Source of the DNA: Holophagaceae bacterium
GTDB taxonomy: Bacteria > Acidobacteriota > Holophagae > Holophagales > Holophagaceae
Assembly (NCBI GenBank): GCA_009783055.1
Contig: WRHW01000012.1
Location: forward strand, 2,310-44,055
Reading direction: 5' to 3'
DNA length: 41,746 bases
Part shown: piece by piece, positions 9,369-17,508 of the stretch
Numbering within the stretch: position 1 is the first letter of the stretch
How the letters are laid out: every line of letters begins with the position of its first letter
Notes under the pieces: model-generated
Databases searched by the model: none
What the model saw: only the letters and a program-made list of their open reading frames with translations
What the model was told of the DNA's origin: nothing
Position numbers and translations under genes: made by a program

Positions 9369-11558
9369 TCAGATATTTTTCAAAAATAACGCTGAAAGGG
9401 GTGGGAGGGTAAGGTTTAAGCTGTACTGGTGATGGTGTATAGGTATATTATCAGCCTTTTTTTCTCCCAGATTGCCGTGGTTGTATCCCCCATAATACGC
9501 GCTGTCAGTGTTTAATAGCTCTCTATAGGTTCCAGAAAGCGGAACGCCTATGCGGTAATTATCTCTAACTGAACCAGACATGTTGATAACCACCACAACC
9601 CCTGGACAACCAGCTAAGTCATGGCGAACTAGTGCCAAAACATTATTTTTGTTGTCTGCACAGTCTATCCAACGGAAGCCTCCAGATTCGCAGTCGCCTT
9701 CATATAGAGATGGTTCAGTTTGGTATAATTTATTCAGATCACGCACCAAATTGAGAATGCCCTGGTGTGGCGCATACTGTAACAAAAACCAGTCAAGGGC
9801 GCGGTTGTGGTCCCATTCATGGTCCTGAGCAAATTCGCCTCCCATGAACAGCATTTTTTTTCCGCTCAATGCAAATTGCCAAGCATACAGCAAGCGGAGA
9901 TTTGCAAATTGTTCTTCCCTCGATCCCGGCATTCTCCACAAAAGGCTCTTTTTGCCATGGACAACCTCATCGTGGCTCAGAGGCAATACAAAATTTTCCG
10001 CATGGCGATATAGCATCGAAAACGTGATCTCATCATGGTGCCAGCGGCGGTGCAACATGTGCCGCCCCAAGTATCGCAGTGTGTCGTGCATCCAACCCAT
10101 GTCCCATTTGAGGCCAAACCCCAACCCTCCCCATTCAGTGGAACGACTTACTCCTGGCCAAGCGGTGCTCTCCTCGGCAATCATCATTATGTCTGGGTAC
10201 TGTTTGTATACTATTTCATTCAATCGTCGCAGAAAGTTTATAGCCTCAATATTTTCTTTTCCGCCATATCGGTTAGGTATCCACTCCCCCTCTTTGCGAC
10301 TGTAGTTTAAGTAAAGCATTGAAGCAACAGCGTCTACCCGAAGGCCATCTATGTGATATTGATCCAGCCAAAATAAGGCGTTAGCGATGAGAAAATTGCA
10401 TACCTCGTCACGCCCATAGTTATAAATCAACGTTCCCCAGTCTTGGTGTCGCCCTTGGCGTGGGTCTGCATGTTCGTACAAATGCGTACCGTCAAAATTT
10501 GCTAGTCCGTGCGCATCTTCAGGGAAATGGGCAGGAACCCAATCCAGAAACACTCCCAGCCTAGCTCGATGTGCAACATCTACAAAGGTCTTAAAATCAT
10601 CAGGTTTCCCATAACGACTCGTAGGCGCAAACAACCCAAGTGGCTGATATCCCCATGAAGCATAGTATGGATGCTCGGATACAGGAAGTAACTGGATGTG
10701 CGTATAGCCGAGATCAATCACGTAGGGGATCAACTGTTCGGCCAATTCCTGATATGAAAGGGAGTAGCCATCGTCTTTTCGCCTCCATGATCCTAAATGC
10801 ACTTCAAAAATACTTACAGGAGCCTTGTGAGAATTGTGTTTATAGCGATTTTGCATCCAGTCGCTATCCCGCCATTCATATTCAGAAAGCCCATGAACAA
10901 TACAGGCACAGTTGGGAGCGATTTCGGTGCGGAAGGCAAATGGGTCTGACTTTAAGGGCAATAGGTCGCCATTGAGACCCATGATTTCAAATTTGTAAAA
11001 ATCTCCAGGCAGTAAACGGGGAATGAAAAGTTCCCAGATACCATTCATGGCGAACTGTTGCATCAGATGGCATCTACCATCCCAATTATTAAAGTTACCG
11101 ACAATAGATACCCGCCTTGCATTAGGTGCCCAAAGCGCAAACGCTACACCCTCAATCCCGTTCATCGCGCATGGATGAGCACCAAGTTTTCTGTAGAGTT
11201 CGAGGTGATTTCCCTCGCCCATCAAATAGCGATCCAACTCGCCGAGGACTGGGCCAAAGGAATAGTGGTCTTCAATTTCCCAAGAGTGGGAGCCGGAAGT
11301 CATGCGGTATCTATATGGAAAAAACTCAGAATGTTTTGACAAGTGTAACTCAAACAGACCATCTGCATCTTTTTTCTTTAATTCAGCTACCGCCTCTCCG
11401 TTTCGCGCATCTATTAGAGCGATGCGGTTTACGTCTGGTTTGAATGTGCGAAAAAAAATGCCATCCTTGTAGGAGAAACATCCAAAACAGGCTTTTGGGT
11501 CATGGCAAAAACCCCTAAAAAAGGTTTCGCTATCAAACTGGTTTGGGTCAAAGGCCAT
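9369..11558 (-). CDS. glgB: 1,4-alpha-glucan branching enzyme
   Basis: Forms alpha-1,6 branches in glycogen. The 729-residue protein has two N-terminal beta-sandwich modules, including a CBM48 at about 125-220 (VAFALWAPNARRVSIVGNFN). The GH13 barrel follows: DWVPAHFP near 339-346, nucleophile Asp409 in DGLRVDAVASM, acid/base Glu462 in MMIAEEST, and Asp530 in LSHDEVVHGK. A C-terminal beta domain ends it. Length and residue order match E. coli GlgB, which supports the full two-domain N-terminus. The start has a strong GGGGAGG site four bases upstream. Its 5' leader holds a small hairpin at 11667-11688. It is upstream of glgP on the same strand. Confidence 0.97.
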   Translation of the reverse strand: MAFDPNQFDSETFFRGFCHDPKACFGCFSYKDGIFFRTFKPDVNRIALIDARNGEAVAELKKKDADGLFELHLSKHSEFFPYRYRMTSGSHSWEIEDHYSFGPVLGELDRYLMGEGNHLELYRKLGAHPCAMNGIEGVAFALWAPNARRVSIVGNFNNWDGRCHLMQQFAMNGIWELFIPRLLPGDFYKFEIMGLNGDLLPLKSDPFAFRTEIAPNCACIVHGLSEYEWRDSDWMQNRYKHNSHKAPVSIFEVHLGSWRRKDDGYSLSYQELAEQLIPYVIDLGYTHIQLLPVSEHPYYASWGYQPLGLFAPTSRYGKPDDFKTFVDVAHRARLGVFLDWVPAHFPEDAHGLANFDGTHLYEHADPRQGRHQDWGTLIYNYGRDEVCNFLIANALFWLDQYHIDGLRVDAVASMLYLNYSRKEGEWIPNRYGGKENIEAINFLRRLNEIVYKQYPDIMMIAEESTAWPGVSRSTEWGGLGFGLKWDMGWMHDTLRYLGRHMLHRRWHHDEITFSMLYRHAENFVLPLSHDEVVHGKKSLLWRMPGSREEQFANLRLLYAWQFALSGKKMLFMGGEFAQDHEWDHNRALDWFLLQYAPHQGILNLVRDLNKLYQTEPSLYEGDCESGGFRWIDCADNKNNVLALVRHDLAGCPGVVVVINMSGSVRDNYRIGVPLSGTYRELLNTDSAYYGGYNHGNLGEKKADNIPIHHHQYSLNLTLPPLSALFLKNI

Positions 11559-11666
11559 AAAACCTCCCCTTTAGTGATGCTCGCCATTTGATGCCCACAA
11601 AAACGAGTTAAAACCGTATTGCAAGCAACAAGTGACCATGATTTGTAGCCAAATCTCGGTATCACA

Positions 11667-11688
11667 GTTCAACTACAAAAAGTTGAAC
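11667..11688. repeat. Small perfect hairpin in the glgB leader
   Basis: GTTCAACT and AGTTGAAC flank a 6-base loop (ACAAAA). The arms and the following CCGCCATAG resemble the end of the 161-bp repeat at 25158-25318 and 41170-41330, which ends in GTTGAACCGCTATA. It may be a solitary relic of that repeat or an independent regulatory hairpin in the glgB leader. Confidence 0.5.
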
Positions 11689-11821
11689 CGCCATAGTTAC
11701 AGGGTACATGGAGTATGAAATATTGACAAAAGAATACTTTTAGTCATTGTCGAAACCATGGATTTTCTCAGCGCAGTCACAACGCAAAGTAGTGCAAGTA
11801 AATCAAACCTAACCACTAGTT

Positions 11822-11855
11822 GCAACAACGCCCGCAAGGATGCGGGCATTGTTGC
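11822..11855 (-). terminator. Strong hairpin, possible terminator of the large lipoprotein gene
   Basis: Arms GCAACAA-C-GCCCGCA (11822-11836) and TGCGGGC-A-TTGTTGC (11841-11855) pair over 14 bp with one C-A mismatch and a 4-base loop. It begins about 20 bases after the stop codon of the gene that ends at 11874. There is no T-run after the stem on either strand, so it could stabilise the 3' end rather than terminate intrinsically. Confidence 0.45.
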
Positions 11856-11873
11856 GAATGTATTTCGGATCGC

Positions 11874-12767
11874 CTAGCGTCTTGGCTTTACTATTCTTAC
11901 GTCTGCAGGCACTTCAAAATTAACTGGCTTTGCACTCTCAATTTTAATGACTGTACTGGCAGTTCCAGCGGCAACGGCTGTTCCAACGGCGGCACCAATA
12001 GCGGCACCTCCAAGAGCATGGTCAGTTTGGTTTTTCTTGTCAGAGAGGATACCAACAAGAGCACCAAGAGCGGCTGTACCACCGATTACTTTTGCATTCC
12101 TAGCTCCCTTTGCATCGCCCGTTACCACAAAAATACCACCGTCGATGCTGGCACCTCCAATGTCATTAAGTTTGATAGCCAAGACACCTTCACCATTAGC
12201 CAATCGTCCTGTCGGAGTGCTCTGACTAACGATCCCACTGACTAGGGTGCCAGCAGTCCATACCACTTGGTCACCAACAGATACATCCTGTGCTAGGTTG
12301 CCTGTCCAAGAGTCACCAGTATTGTGAGAATCTGTGGTTAGTTCTTTTGACAGAGTGACAACAAGTTGGGTACCCTTTGCAACAGTTATGGGGGCAGGCC
12401 GATTCCTCTCTCTGGAGGGTGAATCAGTCTGTTGCTCGTCTTTTGGTGGTGGAGTGGCCTGTTTTGTTTGTTCTAATTCTTTTGCGGCCTTTTCAGTTGC
12501 CTCCATTTTTTTCTTTTGATCATCTACTTGCTTTTGCATAGCCTTCATTAATTCCAATTTGTGTTGTTCAGCTTCGGCACTCTCTGCCTGCTGATCTTTT
12601 AGGTCGGCAAGTTCTTTTTCTAGCCGGGCGTAGTGCTCCTGCTCAATCTTATGCGCTTCATACTCAGCGATAATTTCTTCTCTTGTCTGAGTAGGCTTTT
12701 TATCACATCCCACTATGATGGCTAATGGAGCCAGCACAAGTGCGAGAGTATAGACTTTGTAGTTCAT
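11874..12767 (-). CDS. Lipoprotein with coiled coil and glycine-zipper region
   Basis: A 297-residue predicted lipoprotein. The leader (MNYKVYTLALVLAPLAIIVG) ends at a lipobox cysteine near residue 21, followed by Asp-Lys. Residues about 28-105 are charged heptad-like sequence (Glu/Lys/Gln-rich), probably a coiled coil. A Pro/Gln/Ser-rich linker runs to about 125. Then comes a beta-rich domain beginning 'ITVAKGTQLVVTLSKELTT' with repeated G-T and D-x-V turns. Near 225-270 two Gly/Ala-rich stretches (VIGGTAALGALVGIL, LGGAAIGAAVGTAVA) resemble glycine zippers that insert in or pack against membrane. Asp at +2 favours retention in the inner membrane by the E. coli Lol rule; whether that rule holds here is unknown. 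Function unknown. It lies 123 bases downstream of the small lipoprotein gene, across a terminator. Confidence 0.8.
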   Translation of the reverse strand: MNYKVYTLALVLAPLAIIVGCDKKPTQTREEIIAEYEAHKIEQEHYARLEKELADLKDQQAESAEAEQHKLELMKAMQKQVDDQKKKMEATEKAAKELEQTKQATPPPKDEQQTDSPSRERNRPAPITVAKGTQLVVTLSKELTTDSHNTGDSWTGNLAQDVSVGDQVVWTAGTLVSGIVSQSTPTGRLANGEGVLAIKLNDIGGASIDGGIFVVTGDAKGARNAKVIGGTAALGALVGILSDKKNQTDHALGGAAIGAAVGTAVAAGTASTVIKIESAKPVNFEVPADVRIVKPRR

Positions 12768-12792
12768 GTGAACTCCTTAAAAAATTTTCATC

Positions 12793-12831
12793 AAAAAAAA
12801 GAGAGCCTCCCAATTGATAGATGTTGGGAGG
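12793..12831 (-). terminator. Intrinsic terminator after the small lipoprotein gene
   Basis: On the minus strand an 8-bp stem (CCTCCCAA at 12824-12831 complement, TTGGGAGG at 12806-12813 complement; 10-base loop) is followed by CTCTC and eight T's (12793-12800 complement). This is a standard rho-independent terminator for the gene at 12891-13139, and it separates it from the next lipoprotein gene, whose start codon lies 26 bases further on. Confidence 0.85.
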
Positions 12832-12890
12832 ACTGTTAATGGTACAAATATCTACTTGCCTGCATGTTTGCAATAGCCTACCTACTTCAG

Positions 12891-13139
12891 CTATTTTTTT
12901 TCATCAGTTTGCTTATTTTCCTCGGTTTGCTTTGTTTCTTCTGCTTTCTTTTCTTCAGTTGCTTCAGTAGCGGTACCTTCTGTAGCAGTTGCTTCAGCGT
13001 TTGTCGCCGGCGTTGCCTCTGTGGTAGCTTCCTGATTGACTACTGGTGCTGGTGTTGCTTCCTCCCCTTTTTTGTCTTTATCGCAACCGATAGCGAAAGG
13101 TAGTAGTCCTAGAGCAAGTGCGTAGACGTAAAATTTCAT
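12891..13139 (-). CDS. Small Glu/Ala/Thr/Lys-rich lipoprotein
   Basis: An 82-residue protein. The start is the ATG after GGAGG with a 5-base spacer (AAAAC); an in-frame ATG 13 codons upstream has no such site. The leader MKFYVYALALGLLPFAIG is followed by the lipobox Cys19 and DKDKKG. The mature part is almost only Ala, Glu, Thr and Lys, with runs such as EATTEATPATNAEAT, and is very probably unstructured. Its leader closely resembles that of the neighbouring lipoprotein at 11874-12767 (K-VYxLALxLxPxAI..GCDK), which suggests an ancient leader duplication. A good terminator follows it. Such acidic/lysine tails act as periplasmic tethers in other systems, but nothing here shows a role. Confidence 0.8.
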   Translation of the reverse strand: MKFYVYALALGLLPFAIGCDKDKKGEEATPAPVVNQEATTEATPATNAEATATEGTATEATEEKKAEETKQTEENKQTDEKK

Positions 13140-13223
13140 GTTTTCCTCCGAAAAACTCAAATAGTATGATACCAACAATAAAAGTCATTGGCAAGTGAAA
13201 TTACAGTGCTACTTGGTAGTCCA

Positions 13224-14243
13224 TTACAGCTTAAAGTCTGCTGAAGCATTTTCCATCCAAGATGAGTGTGTTGACCGTGGTAGCATGGCACCGGCCGAGG
13301 CAACCATAGCACCGTTGTCGGTGCATAGATATGGTTTTGGTATCGCAACTACAATTCCAAGATTTTCTGAAAGCGATTTGGCCTTGCTACGCAATTCGGA
13401 ATTACATGCTACCCCCCCAGAAACCACCAGGCTTTTAGCACCATAGGCAGTAGCTAGTTTAGGAATTGGTTCCAGTAGCCAGGTAGTAATAGTTTCATTG
13501 AGTCTTTTGCACAGAGCATTTATCTCTGATTCATTTCTGTCGTCTCCAGACAAGCCGGGAGTGTTTTCTATGCGCTGTTTTACTGCGGTCTTAAGCCCTG
13601 AAAAACTCCAGGATGGCAGACCATCCTTAAATTTTGGTGAACGAAAAGCCAGAGCAGAGTTTGTCGCATGTTGGGCACGTTCATCTACTGCTTGTCCACC
13701 CGGATAACCCAGATCAAGTAACCGGGCTGTTTTATCAAATGCTTCCCCTGCCGCATCGTCCCTTGTTTTCATCAGCAACTGCATGTCTATCCAGTTGCTT
13801 GCTAAATACAAATGAGTATGTCCGCCGGATACCAAGAGTACTAGGGCTGGGAAAGGCAAGTTTGGAGCATCAAACCTAGCAGAATTAAAATGACCCATCG
13901 CATGATGAATCGGGGCAAAGGCAATGTCTGAATGCCATGCCATCGCCTTGCCAGCACTGAATGTAGTAAGTAGACAGCCAATAAGCCCAGGGCCCTTGGT
14001 TACTGCGATGATGCTTAAATCAGTAGTTTTTATTCCTGCCTGGTGTAGTGCTGTCTCGATTACCTGCCGAAGTTTAATCAAATGCTCTCTAGCGGCCAAT
14101 TCGGGCACGACCCCGCCATAGGGGGCGTGTAGTTCATCTTGGCTCTCACGAACCAGAGAAATAATTTTAGGGCCAGCCGATGTCTCTTCAACCACGGCGG
14201 CAGAACAATCGTCGCAACTAGATTCTAGGCCAAGAACTAACAT
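13224..14243 (-). CDS. tsaD: tRNA N6-threonylcarbamoyladenosine transferase TsaD
   Basis: Transfers the threonylcarbamoyl group to A37 of ANN-decoding tRNAs, with TsaB/TsaE partners (not in the window). It is an ASKHA-fold enzyme: the N-terminus MLVLGLESSCDDCSAAVVEE is the family phosphate-1 region, VTKGPGLIGCLL and LVSGGHTHLYL are present, and VVSGGVACNSELR lies near the C-terminus. The metal pair sits in IHHAMGH (about 113-118), where the usual Glu of HxEGH is Met. I set the start at the family-typical Met (14243). The frame extends eight codons up to an ATG at 14267, 13 bases from the stop of the glycosyltransferase gene; neither start has a strong Shine-Dalgarno site. Length of 339 residues is normal. 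Confidence 0.95.
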   Translation of the reverse strand: MLVLGLESSCDDCSAAVVEETSAGPKIISLVRESQDELHAPYGGVVPELAAREHLIKLRQVIETALHQAGIKTTDLSIIAVTKGPGLIGCLLTTFSAGKAMAWHSDIAFAPIHHAMGHFNSARFDAPNLPFPALVLLVSGGHTHLYLASNWIDMQLLMKTRDDAAGEAFDKTARLLDLGYPGGQAVDERAQHATNSALAFRSPKFKDGLPSWSFSGLKTAVKQRIENTPGLSGDDRNESEINALCKRLNETITTWLLEPIPKLATAYGAKSLVVSGGVACNSELRSKAKSLSENLGIVVAIPKPYLCTDNGAMVASAGAMLPRSTHSSWMENASADFKL

Positions 14244-14280
14244 TAGAATATGATATAGCCATTTCAATTCTCACGGCCAT

Positions 14281-16059
14281 TTACAAAGCTAATTCCTCAC
14301 ACTCATTACCAAACGGCCTTCTAAGTCGCAACAAAACCGCCTTTGGGGAAGATTCATCCACTACTTCCCAATCGTCTTTTAATTCTGGTTCAAGATTACG
14401 CCATGCTTTTCTTTCCGAAAGTGCCCACACTGGCCTTTCAGGGCATTCACTCTGCATTCGCCATGCTACCTTGGTCAACTCGTTGGGGTCTTCAATAAAC
14501 CACCTATCCTGTTCTTCCGGCTCCAGCCGATTTTTTCCAAAGGCCAGTTCGCCTGTTCCGGCAACAACAGTAATTCGATCTTTTACGAGGAAGGGAAGTA
14601 CCTGAAAGTATGACCCATGACTAATCCATTGTGCATTTTGTTCGAGAGGGACTCTAGCAATCAAATGGTTAATCGAGCTTCGACTTCCATTCACTGCCTG
14701 TGCGGCAAAAGAAAGAATTATTAACATCATCGAGTGCCAAGCCATCCACCTAGCAGATGTCAACCCATTACCCCTGATGCCCCAAAGACCTATAACAACA
14801 AACCCCAGTCCCAAAAACAATATCCAAGCACCTCCCTTTGCACCCTGTAGGTCTACCACCCAACGGGCGGGGTGGGCAGAAAATTTGGATGAAAATAGTA
14901 ATACCCCAGCAGACAGCAAAAAGACAGTACCCAGAGCAAGTAGTTCTACACCAGAGCGTTTGAATGGTTTGTAGCCATCCATCTCACTTTCAAAGGAATA
15001 TGCAAGCACTATGATAGGCGCAATGCAGGGGAGAACGTAAGGAATCAGCTTTGAGCCTGATGCCGAAAAAAACAGCAATGGCCATGCAAAACTTGCCATT
15101 AGCAACACGACTACCCATTTGTTCAAAGACGCATCAGTGGTAATTGGCCCCATTAATTTGCCAACAAATTTGATTGCTCTCTTCATGCCAACAAAACTTG
15201 CACTAAGCCATGGGAGGAGGCCGAGTAGGATTACCGGCACAAAATATAACTTGTCAAGAAAAGCATTATTACTGCCCTGTCTCGCATGGTTATGGGTTGT
15301 AAAACGCTCGATGTGTTCAGTATAAAAAAAGAAATGAGCATGTCCAGGGTTTGCCATATTTACCATCACAAACCAAGGTACTGTTATTATTGCAAAAACC
15401 GCCAGGCCGTATGGTGAAAAAATGGTTCGAAAAAAGGCTGACCGCAACCTCACATCTTTCCATGCGAAGAAAATACTAAAAAACAGTGACCCGCCAACGA
15501 GAACGACTACGGCCGGCCCCTTTGTTAGTAGGGCACATCCGGCACTAATGAAGGCCACAAGCGTCCATCCGGTAATTTGTTTCTTGCTTGATTCATAGTA
15601 GCGGAGGCTGACAGCCTCCACAACAGCCGCTAGTGAAAAAATACTCAGAGCACTAAAGAGCGCGTCCAATGTCAAAATCTGTCCACAAGAATACATCAGC
15701 AAGCAGGACACGACGGCAAAAGATGCCCATAGAGGCCAAGGACTACCCAATCTCTTCGATAGCCTCCACACCGCATACATAGTCAAGAGCGTAGCGATTG
15801 CCAGAGGCAACCTGACCACAAAGGCCGACTCACCAAATAATTTCATCGAAATAGCTGAAAGCCAGTATTGAAATGGGGGCTTTTCAAAGTAGAGAACCCC
15901 ATTCAGGTATGGTGTAAGCCAGTCGGAGCGAAAGAGCATCTCCCTTGGTATTTCAGCATATCTACCCTCATCAGGTTGCCAGAGTGGCCGTATTAGCAGT
16001 GGCAATACACCAATGAAAAGCCAGATTAATATAAATTTAATTCGCTCCTTCTTACTCAT
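14281..16059 (-). CDS. ArnT-like membrane glycosyltransferase (GT83/PMT family)
   Basis: A 592-residue integral membrane enzyme that moves a sugar from undecaprenyl phosphate onto an envelope acceptor. The N-terminus carries the family block: RPLWQPDEGRYAEIPREML with the catalytic Asp-Glu in the first periplasmic loop, then DWLTPYLNGVLYFEKPPFQYW. About 11-12 hydrophobic segments follow, and the C-terminal third is soluble. In Proteobacteria ArnT adds 4-amino-arabinose to lipid A. The nearest upstream gene on the same strand (16221-17252) is an ArnA-type decarboxylase, which fits a pentose-type donor. ArnB, ArnC and ArnD are not in the window, so the sugar transferred is uncertain. A decayed repeat lies between the two genes. 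Confidence 0.85.
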   Translation of the reverse strand: MSKKERIKFILIWLFIGVLPLLIRPLWQPDEGRYAEIPREMLFRSDWLTPYLNGVLYFEKPPFQYWLSAISMKLFGESAFVVRLPLAIATLLTMYAVWRLSKRLGSPWPLWASFAVVSCLLMYSCGQILTLDALFSALSIFSLAAVVEAVSLRYYESSKKQITGWTLVAFISAGCALLTKGPAVVVLVGGSLFFSIFFAWKDVRLRSAFFRTIFSPYGLAVFAIITVPWFVMVNMANPGHAHFFFYTEHIERFTTHNHARQGSNNAFLDKLYFVPVILLGLLPWLSASFVGMKRAIKFVGKLMGPITTDASLNKWVVVLLMASFAWPLLFFSASGSKLIPYVLPCIAPIIVLAYSFESEMDGYKPFKRSGVELLALGTVFLLSAGVLLFSSKFSAHPARWVVDLQGAKGGAWILFLGLGFVVIGLWGIRGNGLTSARWMAWHSMMLIILSFAAQAVNGSRSSINHLIARVPLEQNAQWISHGSYFQVLPFLVKDRITVVAGTGELAFGKNRLEPEEQDRWFIEDPNELTKVAWRMQSECPERPVWALSERKAWRNLEPELKDDWEVVDESSPKAVLLRLRRPFGNECEELAL

Positions 16060-16077
16060 GCGGTATCCCTGCTACTT

Positions 16078-16181
16078 GATACTAGGTTGTGTTTAACCGG
16101 GATTAAACGCGAAGCGCCATAATGCAAAACTGGATAGCGTGACTGCCTCGTGTATCCGAGCATAGCGGAGGATACCGAGAA
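16078..16181. repeat. Decayed copy of the mosaic intergenic element
   Basis: GATACTAGGTTGTGTTTAA..GGGATTAAACGCGAAGCG (16078-16117) matches, with substitutions, the reverse complement of the right end of the element at 21995-22252. It is followed at 16137-16180 by a degraded version of the hairpin module GCGTGACTGCCTCG...CCGAGA found at 22128-22183 and 33923-33979, but in the opposite relative orientation. No coding sequence is involved. Confidence 0.6.
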
Positions 16182-16220
16182 AATGAAGGCGCAGACGCAT
16201 AACATGGTTTTGAAATCACC

Positions 16221-17252
16221 TCACTTCATCGACAAATAATCATCTACAAGGGAATCCATTGTTTTTTTAAGGGATTCAACCATGTCGATTTTCGGATTAA
16301 AGCCAAAGGCAGTCTGCATACGCTTGATGCTGGGCACCCTCCTCATCACGTCTTGATAGCCACTCCCATAATAATCGCTACTCCTCGCCTCTACCAAGCG
16401 ACCCTCTGGAATACCTCTCTTGGAGCGGAAGGGATGAGTTCTCCATATCTCAATCATCATCTCTGCAATTTCGCGAACGCTATAGCAGTTGTTTGGATTG
16501 CCAATATTAAATATTTTGCCATCTGCTTTGCCATCTTGGTTTTGTATGATGGACATCAGGCCATCAATTGCATCATCTACATCACAAAAACAACGCTGAG
16601 CATGGCCACCATCTACCAGGTTAAGAGGCGTGCCAGTAATCAGGTTCCAAGTAAATTGTGTCACCAACCTGCTACTTCCCTCCTTGGCGGCTTTGAGGCT
16701 GTCCAGCCTTGGCCCCACCCAGTTGAATGGCCTGAAAAGAGTAAACTTTAGTCCCTTATGAATTCCATAAGCCCATATCACGCGATCCAGTAATTGTTTT
16801 GATGCACTATATATCCACCTGCTCATAGGAATGGGGCCAGTAACTAGCGAACTGGTTTCTTCATCAAACTCCTCATCCTCACACATTCCATAAACCTCCG
16901 AAGTGCTAGGAAACAGTATTCGTTTTTTATGGCTAACACAGTTCTTAACTACCTTAATATTTGCTTCAAAGTCCAGTTCAAATATCCTTAGTGGATCAGT
17001 CACGTATGTTTTTGGAGTTGCGATAGCAACCAGAGGCAATACTACATCGCAGTTGTCAACCTGGTATTCAATCCATTCAGAGCTTTTCATCATATCTGCG
17101 TGGAAAAAATTGAAACGGGGGTTTCCAATATGCTCATCAACTTTATTTGTTGCCAAATCCATCCCATGAATTTCCCAATTGGTGGTTGAAAGGATGCGGT
17201 TTGCGAGATGGGAGCCAATAAACCCATTAACTCCAAGTATTAATACTTTCAC
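16221..17252 (-). CDS. ArnA-type UDP-glucuronate decarboxylase / UDP-4-keto-pentose synthase
   Basis: An extended short-chain dehydrogenase that oxidises and decarboxylates UDP-glucuronate to UDP-4-keto-pentose, and in stand-alone forms may reduce it to UDP-xylose. The Rossmann motif GVNGFIG is at residues 7-13. VVLPLVAIATP, FPSTSEVYGM (with the catalytic Ser-Glu), YSASK and LFRPFNWVGPRLD follow the dehydrogenase domain of ArnA closely. At 343 residues it has only that domain; the ArnA formyltransferase half is absent. I chose the GTG at 17252-17250 because CGGAG lies six bases upstream and the protein then starts exactly at the Rossmann strand. The open frame continues 43 codons further up with an A+T-rich, non-homologous extension. 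It probably feeds the ArnT-like enzyme downstream. Confidence 0.9.
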   Translation of the reverse strand: MKVLILGVNGFIGSHLANRILSTTNWEIHGMDLATNKVDEHIGNPRFNFFHADMMKSSEWIEYQVDNCDVVLPLVAIATPKTYVTDPLRIFELDFEANIKVVKNCVSHKKRILFPSTSEVYGMCEDEEFDEETSSLVTGPIPMSRWIYSASKQLLDRVIWAYGIHKGLKFTLFRPFNWVGPRLDSLKAAKEGSSRLVTQFTWNLITGTPLNLVDGGHAQRCFCDVDDAIDGLMSIIQNQDGKADGKIFNIGNPNNCYSVREIAEMMIEIWRTHPFRSKRGIPEGRLVEARSSDYYGSGYQDVMRRVPSIKRMQTAFGFNPKIDMVESLKKTMDSLVDDYLSMK

Positions 17253-17495
17253 TTGTTTCTCCGTAATAGATATTGCAGTATACCGCAAATTCCACAATAT
17301 TAGCAATTCCCAAATGAAAACCAAAGTCAATTGATAAAAACTAATGTAATAATATTTTTTGAATGAAATCGAGTACATCAATTTTACTTTGTGTACATAG
17401 CACCTTGCAATGAAGACTTTTTTTTCAGTATAAAATTATTACAATAACGTAAGAATTTATTCACCCCAATGGAGAACATAATGTAATTTCCCCAA

Positions 17496-17503
17496 GGGGG
17501 GGG
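17496..17503 (+). promoter_or_regulatory. G8 tract forming the galK ribosome binding site
   Basis: Eight G's, preceded by AA, sit five bases (CAATT) before the galK ATG and are the only Shine-Dalgarno candidate. Because the site is a homopolymer, slippage would change the spacing to the start codon. Confidence 0.6.
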
Positions 17504-17508
17504 CAATT

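Larger units (their letters stand above)
11559..11873. other. Intergenic stretch upstream of glgB and downstream of the large lipoprotein gene
   Basis: No gene is supported in these 315 bases. They hold two hairpins, listed separately: an 8-bp-arm one at 11667-11688 and a long one at 11822-11855. The glgB promoter must lie here on the minus strand, but I see no convincing -35/-10 pair. Confidence 0.5.

Noticed and set aside
17253-17381. 43-codon N-terminal extension of the ArnA-type decarboxylase
   Set aside because: It is A+T-rich and not homologous to the family, and a GTG with a good Shine-Dalgarno starts the protein at the Rossmann strand.
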